NCBI GenBank assembly: GCA_001586965.3
Contig: LUCW03000730.1
Location: 1 to 32,500 of the forward strand
DNA: 32,500 nt
Direction: 5' to 3'
Source: Sphaeroforma sirkka
Lineage: Eukaryota; Opisthokonta; Ichthyosporea; Ichthyophonida
This document shows positions 1 to 11,433 of this stretch, one piece after another; the stretch's first letter is position 1, and every line of letters begins with the position of its first letter. The notes beneath the pieces were generated by a model. The model did not search any database, was not told where the DNA came from, and saw only the letters and a list, made by a program, of their open reading frames with translations. The translations under genes and the position numbers were made by a program.

Positions 1-225
1 TTTACAAATTAGGCAAGTGGTCATGAACACTTAGTACTTCTAGTGAAAATTATTCAATAAAGAACAGCTAGAGGTACGCCCTGTGTGATCGAGGATATTT
101 AGGCTCTTAACAAGAGGCAGTCCCGATCATTCTTACACAAGCTACCACTGCTAAATCCTTAACTGACTAAATTGTATTTTAGTTTAATATAGTTTGAAAC
201 CTAGTAATTTCCATCGAAGTTTACA
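1..225 (+). repeat. 5' LTR of copy 1 (3' part only)
   Basis: Near-identical to the last 223 bp of the 3' LTR and ends in the same TTTACA. An AATAAA motif near 56 is the likely LTR poly(A) signal. About 370 bp of this LTR should lie left of the window. Confidence 0.93.
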
Positions 226-304
226 TGTTTTTTCAGTTATTTAGTAGTTACAGTAGTGTACTGCTTCTAGACTGTCTGACATCGATTTACTATCCAGCAA
301 ATAC

Positions 305-2345
305 TATGGCTAAGGGTACTTTAAAGGCAAGGGAGCCGCTAGCTCTAAGCCTGCTAAGCCTGCCGAGGTTCCTGAGGTCCCTGTGGAAACACCTAGCCTG
401 TCTGGAGTTGAGCCTGCCGAGGATACTGTTGGGGAAGCAAATTTCTGAGGTTGGTACAAAGGATTATTCTGAGGATGACTCGTCGGATCCTAAAGCCTTG
501 GAAGAAGAGGTATCTACTACCGCGGAAAGGCTCGCCAGCGTCCGTGTATCACCTAGGAGTGAAGCTCAGGACCCCAGCTTGCCCCCCCTGACCACGTGCC
601 GTCAAATATTGGGGATAAACGTCGAAAGGCTGGAAAATTCGTGGATACGAATGTCGGGGGGGGCATTATAACTCCACATCTAAAGGACACTCCAGCACAA
701 ATCCGGAGTGAAAAGGAAGTATTGGACCTGTCCGAAAATTTCGGTTTCGCCATCGATGGAGAAGCCATTCCATTCAGCTCAAATCTTGGGGCCGAAGCTG
801 AGGACGCCATAACTCGACAACGAGTGGTTGGATCCTCTCAATCTCGACGCCAATTGAACTGCACTGAAGCGCTCTTGAAGGAGCTAGCGGCAGCAGCAGT
901 TGTGGACCCCTCTATCGTGTCCCACTTGGCTGATATTCTTCCTATACCGAAGAAGAAAAAAAATCGGGACGGGTTTCGAACCCGAGACCTACTGGTTTAC
1001 CAGCCAGTATGTTTACTACTAAGCCAGTTACCACTGGCGAGAGATAATATTTCAAAATTTAATCTCTATAGCTCTGATGCTACCATCGACCATCCTCTTG
1101 ACAAACCTAACCCTGTCAGAGGATATGATCGTATGGAACTCGATGAGGCTTACCATCCTCGTAATATCGACCCTCATTTGCCAACCAACCCTGGTAATCA
1201 CGATTTTGGCAATCGCTACACCAGTACCTCGTTAGAGAGTTCCCTGCTCTAATCCTGAGGATGAGGAAGTGAGAACCAGACATACTCGTCTCAGGCTATT
1301 ACGCTCTGGTATGCAAGTCCTTGAGGACCGTCTATTGAATGACTCTGACCTTGACGATAGGAAAGCGGATAACATTCGCTATCTAATCGATAACAAGAGA
1401 AAGGAAATAGACACCATCTTGGCACTAGCAGCCCGTAGCACTGAGCATGAGCCTCGTGAACACTTAGAACCAAGCTTTATAAAGCAGCTAGGTAACGCGC
1501 AGGCTGAGGTCGATTTCTCTACTAATGAGAGTACAGTGGAGACACTGAAGGCCTTCGACCAACTTAAGGAGTCTGCCAGTCTTAGGGATAAGCAGATGAT
1601 GAATGCCTTTATTCATTTCTGTGAGCCAGGTGAATGGCGAACTATCTTGAAGAGCACATGAGCCCAACTGGAAAGCCCTACCCTGGCACCAGTTGCGTGA
1701 TAATATACTTAACACCTTTTTTTTGAAGATGCACGTGACCGTGAACTTTAGAGTCTCGCAAGTTCTTTGCGAACGATACCACTATTCGAGGTGCTCTAGC
1801 TCATATGACACATATGAATACTCGGATGGGTGGTCGTACCCTATACTGGCGAATATTTATTAATTTGTCAGATGATGGAGACTCTGGGAGCTAACCTCTT
1901 TAAGAAAGTCAATGATGACATCATCGCCTATGGTGATTTGCGATCTATGCCTTGGTCTGTCTTTGAGAAGATAGTACACAAGCATACCAATTCCTCTACT
2001 AGAGTACTTAGTACCACGAGCTACACCCAGCCCACTAAGCGAAACGCAGTAGAGACTAATACTGCGCGTAGTACTAAGAAACCTCGCACTACTACTGGAG
2101 GGGGTACTGGCTCTACTTCTACCGAACCGAAAGGTGATAAGAAGGTGAGAGCGCCTTGCAAGAAGTGTGGTTACAACCTCACAAAACGTAATGGCAAGTG
2201 GAATGGTAGACACGACCCTGTTAAGTGTGCACCAGGCAAGCCAGATTTTGGACACTATATGAAAGAGTGTGCTACTTGCAAGGGTACTAACGGTTGGCAC
2301 AAAGAGGATTGCAAGGACTTACCAGACGTCCAAGTTAAGCACTGA
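305..2345 (+). mobile_element. gag-like region of copy 1
   Basis: The first ATG of the element body is near 305 and starts a Lys/Ala/Pro-rich stretch. The region ends in a Cys/His-rich segment (about 2155-2320) with CKKC, a following HxxxxKC and a CATCK motif, resembling a Gag zinc-knuckle (nucleocapsid) tail. The middle is charged and helical, as in capsid regions, but I do not recognise it in detail. Gag proteins of this family form the particle that packages element RNA. This copy is a broken fossil. A tRNA-like unit lies within the region. Confidence 0.6.
953..1036 (-). other. tRNA-like Pol III unit (tRNA pseudogene or SINE head) in the gag region
   Basis: Read on the minus strand, 1026-1013 gives TGGCTTAGTAGTAA, a good A box. 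Positions 983-971 give GGTTCGAAACCC, a good B box. Their spacing (43 nt) is that of a tRNA gene. Between them a perfect stem ACTGG/CCAGT encloses CTGGTAAA, which resembles an anticodon arm; a GGT (Thr) anticodon would need an 8-nt loop. The T stem is nearly complete and a run of eight T (963-956) follows, as in a Pol III terminator. The 5' acceptor strand does not pair with the 3' strand, so this is not a normal tRNA; it looks like a tRNA-derived SINE head or a tRNA pseudogene. I found no clear target-site duplication. The second copy lacks the corresponding stretch, so I cannot tell whether it belongs to the family. Confidence 0.6.
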
Positions 2346-2354
2346 CAGTACCAT

Positions 2355-5300
2355 ATGTGCGCACTAGAGCAAGATTATGAGAAAATGTTCAATAAAATCT
2401 ATACCAAAGGAGATGAACGTATCTTTCAAACAGTTTTCGTAAATGGAGAGAAAAAAAGTTATGGCACTATTTGATCCAGGGCTGAAGTCTCTGCTATCTC
2501 ATGCCGAGTAGCCTACGCTACAGATATGGCTGTCCATAACGAAACAACTGATTTAATCTTGGGAAATGGCAAAGTTACTACTTGCGAACAAGCCATTGAC
2601 TATGCACACATAATGCTGTCAGATAGAAGAGAAGTGAAGACTCACCTAATCGTTACTGACATGTCTCAGAAATACGATTTAATTATAGGTATGACTGATC
2701 TTCTCAGTTTAGGTATAACACTCACTGGTCTGCCTAATGGGCTAGACCCGAATAAAGATCAGTCAGATGATAATATGTTAAAGATACCTAAACCTCCGGA
2801 AGGTGAAGCAAAGGATATGATTCCGCACTTCACCGATATAATTATGGACTTAATTATACAAAACAGGAAGATTGCAATAACTGACTGGTGTATGTTTAAG
2901 TTCTCTAATGGGTACGTTAGACTTGACTTAACAAACGTCGACTTCTCTAAGTTAAAGTGTCCTTCACATAACTACGTGAGTTGGAGACACAAAGACGTTG
3001 TCAAAACCCAAATCGAAGATTGGTTAAAACAGGGTCTAATTGAAATCAATTATGATGCAACCCCAGTTAACTTAGCTCTCTTAGCGGTCGATCAATATAA
3101 ATCTGATGGAACGTTTAGTAAAACAAGAGTAGTACTAGACCTGTCGCCAATCAACAAACTAATTCCGCAACATAGTTTTCCTTACCTAAGATAAGCGAGA
3201 TACTACGCAAAATGGAGGGTGCGACTATCTTTCCAAGATAGACTTAAAAGCTGCATTCCATCAACTACAGATATATGAGCCTCATAGGAAATACTTTTCC
3301 TTTACTTGGCAAGGTAAGAAGTACCAGTTTAAAGGTGCACCTGAAGGCTTACACATGTTACCTTCTTTCTTCCAACAAGTTATGATGGAACTATTTGCGG
3401 ACCTGTCGTATAACGTATCAGTCTATTTAGATGATATAGTTATCTTTACAAAGACAGCACATGAACATGCTAAACTCGTTAAAGAAGTCTTAAAGCGACT
3501 TAATCATGCTAAACTTAAGATTAACGAAGACAAGTGTTCTTTTTTTGCTAAAGATACTATACACTTACTTGGCTACAAAGTATCTGCAGCAGGGGTGGAA
3601 ATTGATCCTGGCAAGAAACAGTTTCTGTTGGATTTATCAACACCAATTACTGGAAGAGATGTGAACTCTGTGTGTGGGTTTGTTAACTTCTTCTCGGATT
3701 CGGTACCGCATCTTTCTCATTACTTAAAGCCTTTCAGTCACCTACGGCTGCACAAAGGACCTTTGGGAAAGCTATGGACTAAAGAATGTGATGATGCATT
3801 TAAACTAGTCAAAAGTAAAGTAATGGACGCACCCATCATGCAGTACCCTGTGGATGGTGTCCCATTCCAAGTAGCAACCGACGCTTCAGATCGAGCGGTA
3901 GGTGGAGTGCTTTACCAAACGATAAATGGTAAACCGCGCTACATACAATTCTTTAGCAAGAGTTATAATAAGAGTCAACGGAATTACCCTACCGTTAAAC
4001 AAGAGCTCCTTGCTATAGTTACTGCGCTAAGACAGTTTAAAGACTACCTTTATGGAAGTTACTTTACTGTCGCCTGTGATCAAAAGTCATTAACATACTT
4101 AAAAGATATGAACCCTGATTCACAGTTGGTGAGCCGCTGGCATGACATTATTGCCAAGTTCGCTTTTAATATAACACACATACCAGGAATACATAACCAT
4201 CTTCCTGACATGCTCTCTCGACTTGTGCCCGACTACCAGAAAACAGTCAAGGAGTTATTAGCAACCGATTGGATGCTAAATAAGAAATGGTTTAACCTCG
4301 CTCAATCACGATGGGGTCCATTTACTGTTGATATGTTCGCCGCAGAACATAACAAACAGGTTTCTGAATATAGGTCGTTGACTCATCCTAAAGGTGATGC
4401 ATTTCAGCTTGACTTATCAAAGCATAATGCGTGGGCTAACCCACCTTGTCAACTTATCGCACAGTTGTTAAATTATGTTAATATTACTAAATCTACCATT
4501 ACGCTGTGTTGTCCCTTACGTAACTCCGACCCATGGATACGTGATTTAATTAATATGATTCAAGACGAACCTATTTATGTCGACCGTGAAACCGACACGT
4601 TCTTGTATCAGGGATCCTATTCTATTAAGAAGACGCCTTGGAAACACACCATTGTTTGTCGCATCGGTCCTGCAGGTACCACTAAGTGGAAACCCTCAAC
4701 CGAATTCTTAGCTAAACTAGAGGAGTCTAAAGAGTTTGAACAAAAGCTCAAGACTCGTACAACACATGCACCCAACAAGATTGCAGTCGAGGTAATGCCG
4801 ATTGAAACGGCATTAGATCGTAAAAACATGGAACTAGCTAAGGCCATGGATCAAAGACTCAAAACTCTAAGAGAACCTGAAGCTCGCACTCAACTACTTA
4901 AAGCGCTGCTTAAAGAACAGCCAGGAGTTGCGAAACAACTGAAGAAGATACTTCAACAATCTAATGTTGTCAATTATGTATCTCAGGAGTCTACCCCTCC
5001 TGATACTGAGGTTGCCCTTTCCAACAGGACTATGGTTCATCCAGCCAGCGTTACGCAGAATCTGACTGACTTAGAGGAGCTCGAAAGTAGAGTTAAAATT
5101 ATACATAATTTAACGCATCGAGCATATGAGCATACTTATAAAATGGCTATTCGTGCAGGGCTTGATCACCCGGCGCTGAAAGAAACCATACGTGAAGTAT
5201 ACCGACGCTGTACTGATTGTGAAAAGAACCAGATCAAGCGATACGGTTGGGCACCCCCTAAAAAAAGTGTGACAGAAGACCAACCGATGCGCCGAGTCAT

Positions 5301-6573
5301 AGTCGATTTGGTTAAACTCCCGCGATCCAAGCATACTGGCGATGTATATATCTGTCATTTCTTATGTGTGGCTTCGGGCTATAACTTGCTTTATGCAATA
5401 CCGAACAAACGTCCACAAACAGTGGCAGAATTATGCTATCACGTCTTTAATGACTTCGGTTTCCCCCGAGTACTATGTTCTGATAACGGTAGTGAGTTTT
5501 GTACCGACGTAATGGAGGCACTTATACTCGTATCAGGCATGAACCATAGGCGTGGTGTTCCTTACAAACCTCAAACGCAGGGTGCAAATGAGACACGTCA
5601 TAGAGAACTTAAGAAACTCTTGCGTACCGCACTAGACGACGTTGAGGATATGTGGCCTTATCATTTGAAATGGGTTCAGACTCAAATGAATAACTGCATG
5701 AATCCTCAAACTGGAACACTCCCGCTTCACTATTTCTTTGGCCGCTATAGTGAATTACAAGCAACGTTTGATAAAACTGCGCCCGAGAAACACGTTACCC
5801 CGTGGCTACAAAAGATTGAGCATATGCAGAACGTTGTTTACCCCTGTTTACTCGAGCACAAGAATCGTGTCCTACTTAAAGCGTATGACCGATGGAATAA
5901 CACTAAGAACATTGTTCAGTTCAAAGTCGGCGATTACGTTAACATTATAAATCGAAACGCCAACGTTACCGAACTCTCTTCTAAGACGATAGGACCTTTT
6001 GTTATTTCCTACCATGATGAGAAGAGTGATACTTACGAAGTGAATAACATTGATGGTACTAGCGCAACTAATTTAGGCACTCACCGTATCCCTACCTCCG
6101 AACTCTCATTCGCTCGCTCATTTGATTCTGATGTACCAGTTATGGAGTCACAAGTCAAAGATATAATTGACAGAACATCCGAAGACGGTTACACTTACTA
6201 CAAGACCCGTTTCATGGATGGGACAGTAGCTTGGCTAACCTCCGATGCATTTCGTGAATCTCGCGACTTTCTTCGTATCTTTAATAAGAAATGGAATAAG
6301 CGTTTACATAAGAACACACGAGATAAACGAAAAGGGTTTCCTCAGGTGACTACAAACCCTGACGGATCTGAAATTCCCTATTTGCCACCTACTTCCTACG
6401 TGACTAAACTTTCTGATCTGCTTACCAACAGTGCAGAGAATTGTTCAAACTTACTTACTAATGAAGAACAGCCTTTGGCTATTACCTTACCAAATAATAA
6501 ACGTAAGGCGCCTACATCGGAAATGGTTACTGGACCAAATACTAAACGACATAGAGTACAACATGAGTCTTGA
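2355..6573 (+). mobile_element. pol region of copy 1: protease, RT, RNase H, methylase-like, integrase, chromodomain-like
   Basis: Approximate order: a retropepsin-like segment (2355-2720, with the C-terminal YDLIIGMTD motif); reverse transcriptase (about 2950-3620, with the polymerase motif YLDDI at 3424); RNase H (about 3845-4230, TDAS motif, and HIPG near its end); a methylase-like segment (about 4264-4680); integrase (zinc-binding HxxxxH...CxxC near 5080-5225; catalytic D at about 5302 and 5481, E at about 5590); a GPF-type module (near 5990); and a chromodomain-like tail (about 6145-6300). Integrase after RNase H, the GPF module and the chromo-like tail point to Ty3/Gypsy, near the chromoviruses. 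The encoded enzymes copy element RNA into DNA and insert it. This copy counts among the broken ones. Confidence 0.9.
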
Positions 6574-6690
6574 ACTCGTACATATAGGCACATACTTACT
6601 CGATAAGTCATGACCGAAACCGTTTTACTTTGGTTTTCGCTTTACCAACTAGATCGTATCTTAACGTACGTTCGTAGTTCTAAAAGCTAC

Positions 6691-6701
6691 TGGGGGGGCT
6701 A
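6691..6701 (+). promoter_or_regulatory. polypurine-like tract before the 3' LTR
   Basis: A run of seven G lies immediately upstream of the LTR start TGTAGAAATA. This is where the plus-strand primer of LTR elements is expected. Confidence 0.6.
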
Positions 6702-7296
6702 TGTAGAAATACGGCCTCCGGTCAGTCTAAAATATCAAGATCAATTGAGATAATACATTGGTTTTATTTGTATTTTAAATAATTTAGTACAAGCTCTTTT
6801 TCCAATATTTCCAAAGTGTTCTAAATTCACTTTGATGGCTCCAATAGCCTGAGTATTTGGTATGACTCATCTACTTGGACCTATTTGAGACATTAGTAGA
6901 TGTAGGATATTATAAACTAAATTTTATAATCTCCGAACTACTACTTATAGATTTTGGTCCTCCCGCCAATCTCCAAAATCCAATAAGTCTTTTTTTTTTT
7001 TTTAACTTTTCTTCAGATGGAACTTTATTTATATCAGCTAATGTATTAACGTGACTTACGTTATTATGTCTATTTACAAATTAGGCAAGTGGTCATGAAC
7101 ACTTAGTACTTCTAGTGAAAATTATTCAATAAAGAACAGCTAGAGGTACGCCCTGTGTGATCGAGGATATTTAGGCTCTTAACAAGAGGCAGTCCCGATC
7201 ATTCTTACACAAGCTACCACTGCTAAATCCTAACTGACTAAATTGTATTTTAGTTTAATATAGTTTGAAACCTAGTAATTTCCATCGAAGTTTACA
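6702..7296 (+). repeat. 3' LTR of copy 1 (complete, 595 bp)
   Basis: Starts TGTAGAAATACGG and ends GAAGTTTACA (TG...CA). Both ends are fixed by comparison with the inverted LTR at 10715-11308. It contains a T-rich run near 6990-7003 and an AATAAA motif near 7129. The base after its last CA is already body sequence of the inverted second copy. Confidence 0.95.
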
Positions 7297-7348
7297 GTCG
7301 CGAGATTCAAGAAATGCATCGGAGGTTAGCCAAGCTACTGTCCCATCC

Positions 7349-7440
7349 ATGAATATTATAATCTCCGAACTACTAACTATAGATTTTGGTCCTCCCGCCA
7401 ATCTCCAAAATCCAATAAGTCTTTTTCTTTTTTTAACTTT
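7349..7440 (+). repeat. LTR fragment embedded in copy 2
   Basis: About 90 bp match positions near 6925-7013 of the 3' LTR, in plus orientation, inside the minus-strand body of copy 2. The body sequence resumes on the other side. It looks like a small piece of LTR inserted or copied in, for example by template switching during reverse transcription. Confidence 0.85.
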
Positions 7441-10400
7441 TCAAACGGGTCTTGTAGTAAGTGTAACCGTCTTCGGATGTTTGTCAATTTTATCTTTGAC
7501 TTGTGACTCCATAACTGGTACATCAGAATCAAATGAGCGAGCGAATGAGAGTTCAGAGGTAGGGATACGGTGAGTGCCTAGATTGGTTGCGCTAGTACCA
7601 TCAATGTTATTCACTTCGTAAGTATCACTCTTCTCATCATGGTAGGAAATAACAAAAGGTCCTATCGTCTTAGAAGAGAGTTCGGTAACGTTGGCGTTTC
7701 GATTTATAATGTTAACGTAATCGCCGACTTTGAACTGAACAATGTTCTTAGTGTTATTCCATCGGTCATACGCTTTAAGTAGGACGCGATTCTTGTGCTC
7801 GAGTAAACAGGGGTAAACAACGTTCTGCATATGCTCGATCTTTTGTAGCCACGGGGTAGTGTGTTTCTCGGGCGCAGTTTTATCAAACGTTGCTTGTAAT
7901 TCACTATAGCGGCCAAAGAAATAGTGAAACGGAGTGTTCCAGTTTGAGGATTCATGCAGTTATTCATTTGAGTCTGAACCCATTTCAAATGATAAGGCCA
8001 CATATCCTCAACGTCGTCTAGTGCGGTACGCAAGAGTCTCTTAAGTTCTCTATGACGTGTCTCATTTGCACCCTGCGTTTGAGATTTGTAAGGAACACCA
8101 CGCCTATGGGTCATGCCTGATACGAGAATAAGTGCCTCCATTACGTCGGTACAAAACTCACTACCATTATCAGAACATAGTACTCGGGGGAAACCGAAGT
8201 CATTGAAGACGTGATAGCATAATTCTGCCACTGTTTGTGGACGTTTGTTCGGTATTGCATAAAGCAAGTTATAGCCCGAAGCCACACATAAGAAATGACA
8301 GATATATGCATTGCCTGTATGCTTGGATCGCGAGAGTTTAACCAAATCGACTATGACTCGGCGCATCGGTTGGTCTTCTGTCACACTTTTTAGGGGTGCC
8401 CAACCGTATCGCTTGATCAATGAGACACGTCATATAGTAAGTGTTACCGTCTTCGGATGTTTTGTCAATTTTATCTTTGACTTGTGACTCCATAACTGGT
8501 ACATCAGAATCAAATGAGCGAGCGAATGAGAGTTCAGAGGTAGGGATACGGTGAGTGCCTAGATTGGAATAACTCCTTGACTGTTTTCTGGTAGTCGGGC
8601 ACAAGTCGAGAGAGCATGTCAGGAAGATGGTTATGTATTCCTGGTATGTGTGTTATATTAAAAGCGAACTTGGCAATAATGTCATGCCAGCGGCTCACCA
8701 ACTGTGAATCAGGGTTCATATCTTTTAAGTATGTTAAAGGCTTTTGATCACAGGCGACAGTAAAGTAACTTCCATAAAGGTAGTCCTTAAACTGTCTTAG
8801 CGCAGTAACTATAGCAAGGAGCTCTTGTTTAACGGTAGGGTAATTCCGTTGACTCTTATTATAACTCTTGCTAAAGAATTGTATGTAGCGCGGTTTACCA
8901 TTTATCGGTTGGTAAAGCACTCCACCTACCGCTCGATCTGAAGCGTGGGTTGCTACTTGGAATGGGACACCATCCACAGGGTACTGCATGATGGGTGCGT
9001 CCATTACTTTACTTTTGACTAGTTTAAATGCATCATCACATTCTTTAGTCCAAAGCTTTCCCAAAGGTCCTTTGTGCAGCCGTAGGTGACTGAAAGGCTT
9101 TAAGTAATGAGAAAGATGCGGTACCGAATCCGAGAAGAAGTTAACAAACCCACACACAGAGTTCACATCTCTTCCAGTAATTGGTGTTGATAAATCCAAC
9201 AGAAACTGTTTCTTGCCAGGATCAATTTCCACCCCTGCTGCAGATACTTTGTAGCCAAGTAAGTGTATAGTATCTTTAGCAAAAGAACACTTGTCTTCGT
9301 TAATCTTAAGTTTAGCATGATTAAGTCGCTTTAAGACTTCTTTAACGAGTTTAGCATGTTCATGTGCTGTCTTTGTAAAGATAACTATATCATCTAAATA
9401 GACTGATACGTTATACGACAGGTCCGCAAATAGTTACATCATAACTTGTTGGAAGAAAGAAGGTAACATGTGTAAGCCTTCAGGTACACCTTTAAATTGG
9501 TACTTCTTACCTTACCAAGTAAAGGAAAAGTATTTCCTATGAGGCTCATATATCTGTAGTTATGGAATGCAGCTTTTAAGTCTATCTTGGAAAAGATAGT
9601 CGCACCCTCCATTTTGCGTAGTATCTCGCTTATCTTAGGTAAGGGAAAACTATGTTGCGGAATTAGTTTGTTGATTGGCGACAGGTCTAGTACTACTCTT
9701 GTTTTACTAAACGTTCCATCAGATTTATATTGATCGACCGCTAAGAGAGCTAAGTTAACTGGGGTTGCATCATAATTGATTTCAATTAGACCCTGTTTTA
9801 ACCAATCTTCGATTTGGGTTTTGACAACGTCTTTGTGTCTCCAACTCACGTAGTTATGTGAAGGACACTTTAACTTAGAGAAGTCGACGTTTGTTAAGTC
9901 AAGTCTAACGTACCCATTAGAGAACTTAAACATACACCAGTCAGTTATTGCAATCTCCCTGTTTTGTATAATTATGTCCATAATTATATCGGTAAGGTGC
10001 GGAATCATATCCTTTGCTTCACCTTCCGGAGGTTTAGGTATCTTTAACATATTATCATCTGACTGATCTTTATTCGGGTCTAGCCCATTAGGCAGACCAG
10101 TGAGTGTTATACCTAAACTGAGAAGATCAGTCATACCTATAATTAAATCGTATTTCTGAGACATGTCAGTAACGATTAGGTGAGTCTTCACTTCTCTTCT
10201 ATCTGACAGAAATGGCTTGTTCGCAAGTAGTAACTTTGCCATTTCCCAAGATTAAATCAGTTGTTTCGTTATGGACAGCCATATCTGTAGCGTAGGCTAC
10301 TCGGCGTGAGATAGCAGAGACTTCAGCCCCTGGATCAAATAGTGCCATAACTTTTTCTCCATTTACGAAAACTGTTTGAAAGATACGTTCATCTCCTTTG

Positions 10401-10714
10401 GTATAGATTTTATTGAACATTTTCTCATAATCTTGCTCTAGTGCGCACATATGGTACTGTCAGTGCTTAACTTGGACGTCTGGTAAGTCCTTGCAATCCT
10501 CTTTGTGCCAACCGTTAGTACCCTTGCAAGTAGCACACTCTTTCATATAGTGTCCACAGGGACCTCAGGAACCTCGGCAGGCTTAGCAGGCCTAGAGCTA
10601 GCGGCTCCCTTGCCTTTAGAAGTACCCTTAGCCATAGTATTTGCTGGATAGTAAATCGATGTCAGACAGTCTAGAAGCAGTACACTACTGTAACTACTAA
10701 ATAACTGAAAAACA

Positions 10715-11308
10715 TGTAAACTTCGATGGAAATTACTAGGTTTCAAACTATATTAAACTAAAATACAATTTAGTCAGTTAGGATTTAGCAGTGGTAGCTT
10801 GTGTAAGAATGATCGGGACTGCCTCTTGTTAAGAGCCTAAATATCCTCGATCACACAGGGCGTACCTCTAGCTGTTCTTTATTGAATAATTTTCACTAGA
10901 AGTACTAAGTGTTCATGACCACTTGCCTAATTTGTAAATAGACATAATAACGTAAGTCACGTTAATACATTAGCTGATATAATTAAAGTTCCATCTGAAG
11001 AAAAGTTAAAAAAAGAAAAAGACTTATTGGATTTTGGAGATTGGCGGGAGGACCAAAATCTATAAGTAGTAGTTCGGAGATTATAAAATTTAGTTTATAA
11101 TATCCTACATCTACTAATGTCTCAAATAGGTCCAAGTAGATGAGTCATACCAAATACTCAGGCTATTGGAGCCATCAAAGTGAATTTAGAACACTTTGGA
11201 AATATTGGAAAAAGAGCTTGTACTAAATTATTTAAAATACAAATAAAACCAATGTATTATCTCAATTGATCTTGATATTTTAGACTGACCGGAGGCCGTA
11301 TTTCTACA
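10715..11308 (-). repeat. 5' LTR of copy 2 (complete, 594 bp)
   Basis: Reverse complement of the LTR at 6702-7296 with few differences. Read on the plus strand it begins TGTAAACTTC and ends TATTTCTACA. The flank to its right (CCTATCACTAATT) should contain the target-site duplication of copy 2. Confidence 0.95.
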
Positions 11309-11433
11309 CCTATCACTAATTAATCTATATCGTAAGCGAGTATGTACTTGATGAAGCTAATACGTTGTAAATATATCAGCTGCTCTTCAGCTTCTGTCGG
11401 CGCCAAGATGTAATGTATTTCCATCTTTATAAA

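Larger units (their letters stand above)
1..7296 (+). mobile_element. Ty3/Gypsy-type LTR retroelement, copy 1 (5' LTR cut by window start)
   Basis: Positions 1-225 match 7074-7296, which identifies them as the two LTRs of one element; the start of the 5' LTR lies left of the window. The 3' LTR runs TG...CA from 6702 to 7296 and is preceded by a G-rich polypurine-like tract. Between the LTRs are gag-like, protease, reverse transcriptase, RNase H, methylase-like, integrase and chromodomain-like parts in Ty3/Gypsy order (integrase after RNase H). The visible LTR parts differ by a single base, so the insertion is very recent. The coding part is broken, with roughly half a dozen breaks; treat it as a fossil. 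I see no ordinary tRNA primer site (TGG...) directly after the 5' LTR, so the priming mode is unknown. Confidence 0.93.
7297..11308 (-). mobile_element. Ty3/Gypsy-type LTR retroelement, copy 2 (inverted, left part outside the window)
   Basis: The same family as copy 1 in reverse orientation. Its 5' LTR is at 10715-11308. Going left, the sequence passes through gag-like and protease remnants, reverse transcriptase (about 9240-9870), RNase H (about 8600-9000), integrase (about 7700-8420) and part of the chromodomain-like tail (7297 onward). It meets copy 1's 3' LTR end at an internal point of its own body. It is broken and rearranged, with lost and duplicated stretches, roughly ten breaks in all. 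Where the two copies can be compared they are almost identical, so both belong to one recent burst. Its 3' LTR is not in the window. Confidence 0.9.

Noticed and set aside
953-1036. A functional tRNA-Thr gene
   Set aside because: The acceptor strands do not pair and the anticodon loop has eight bases, so it is at most a pseudogene or SINE head.
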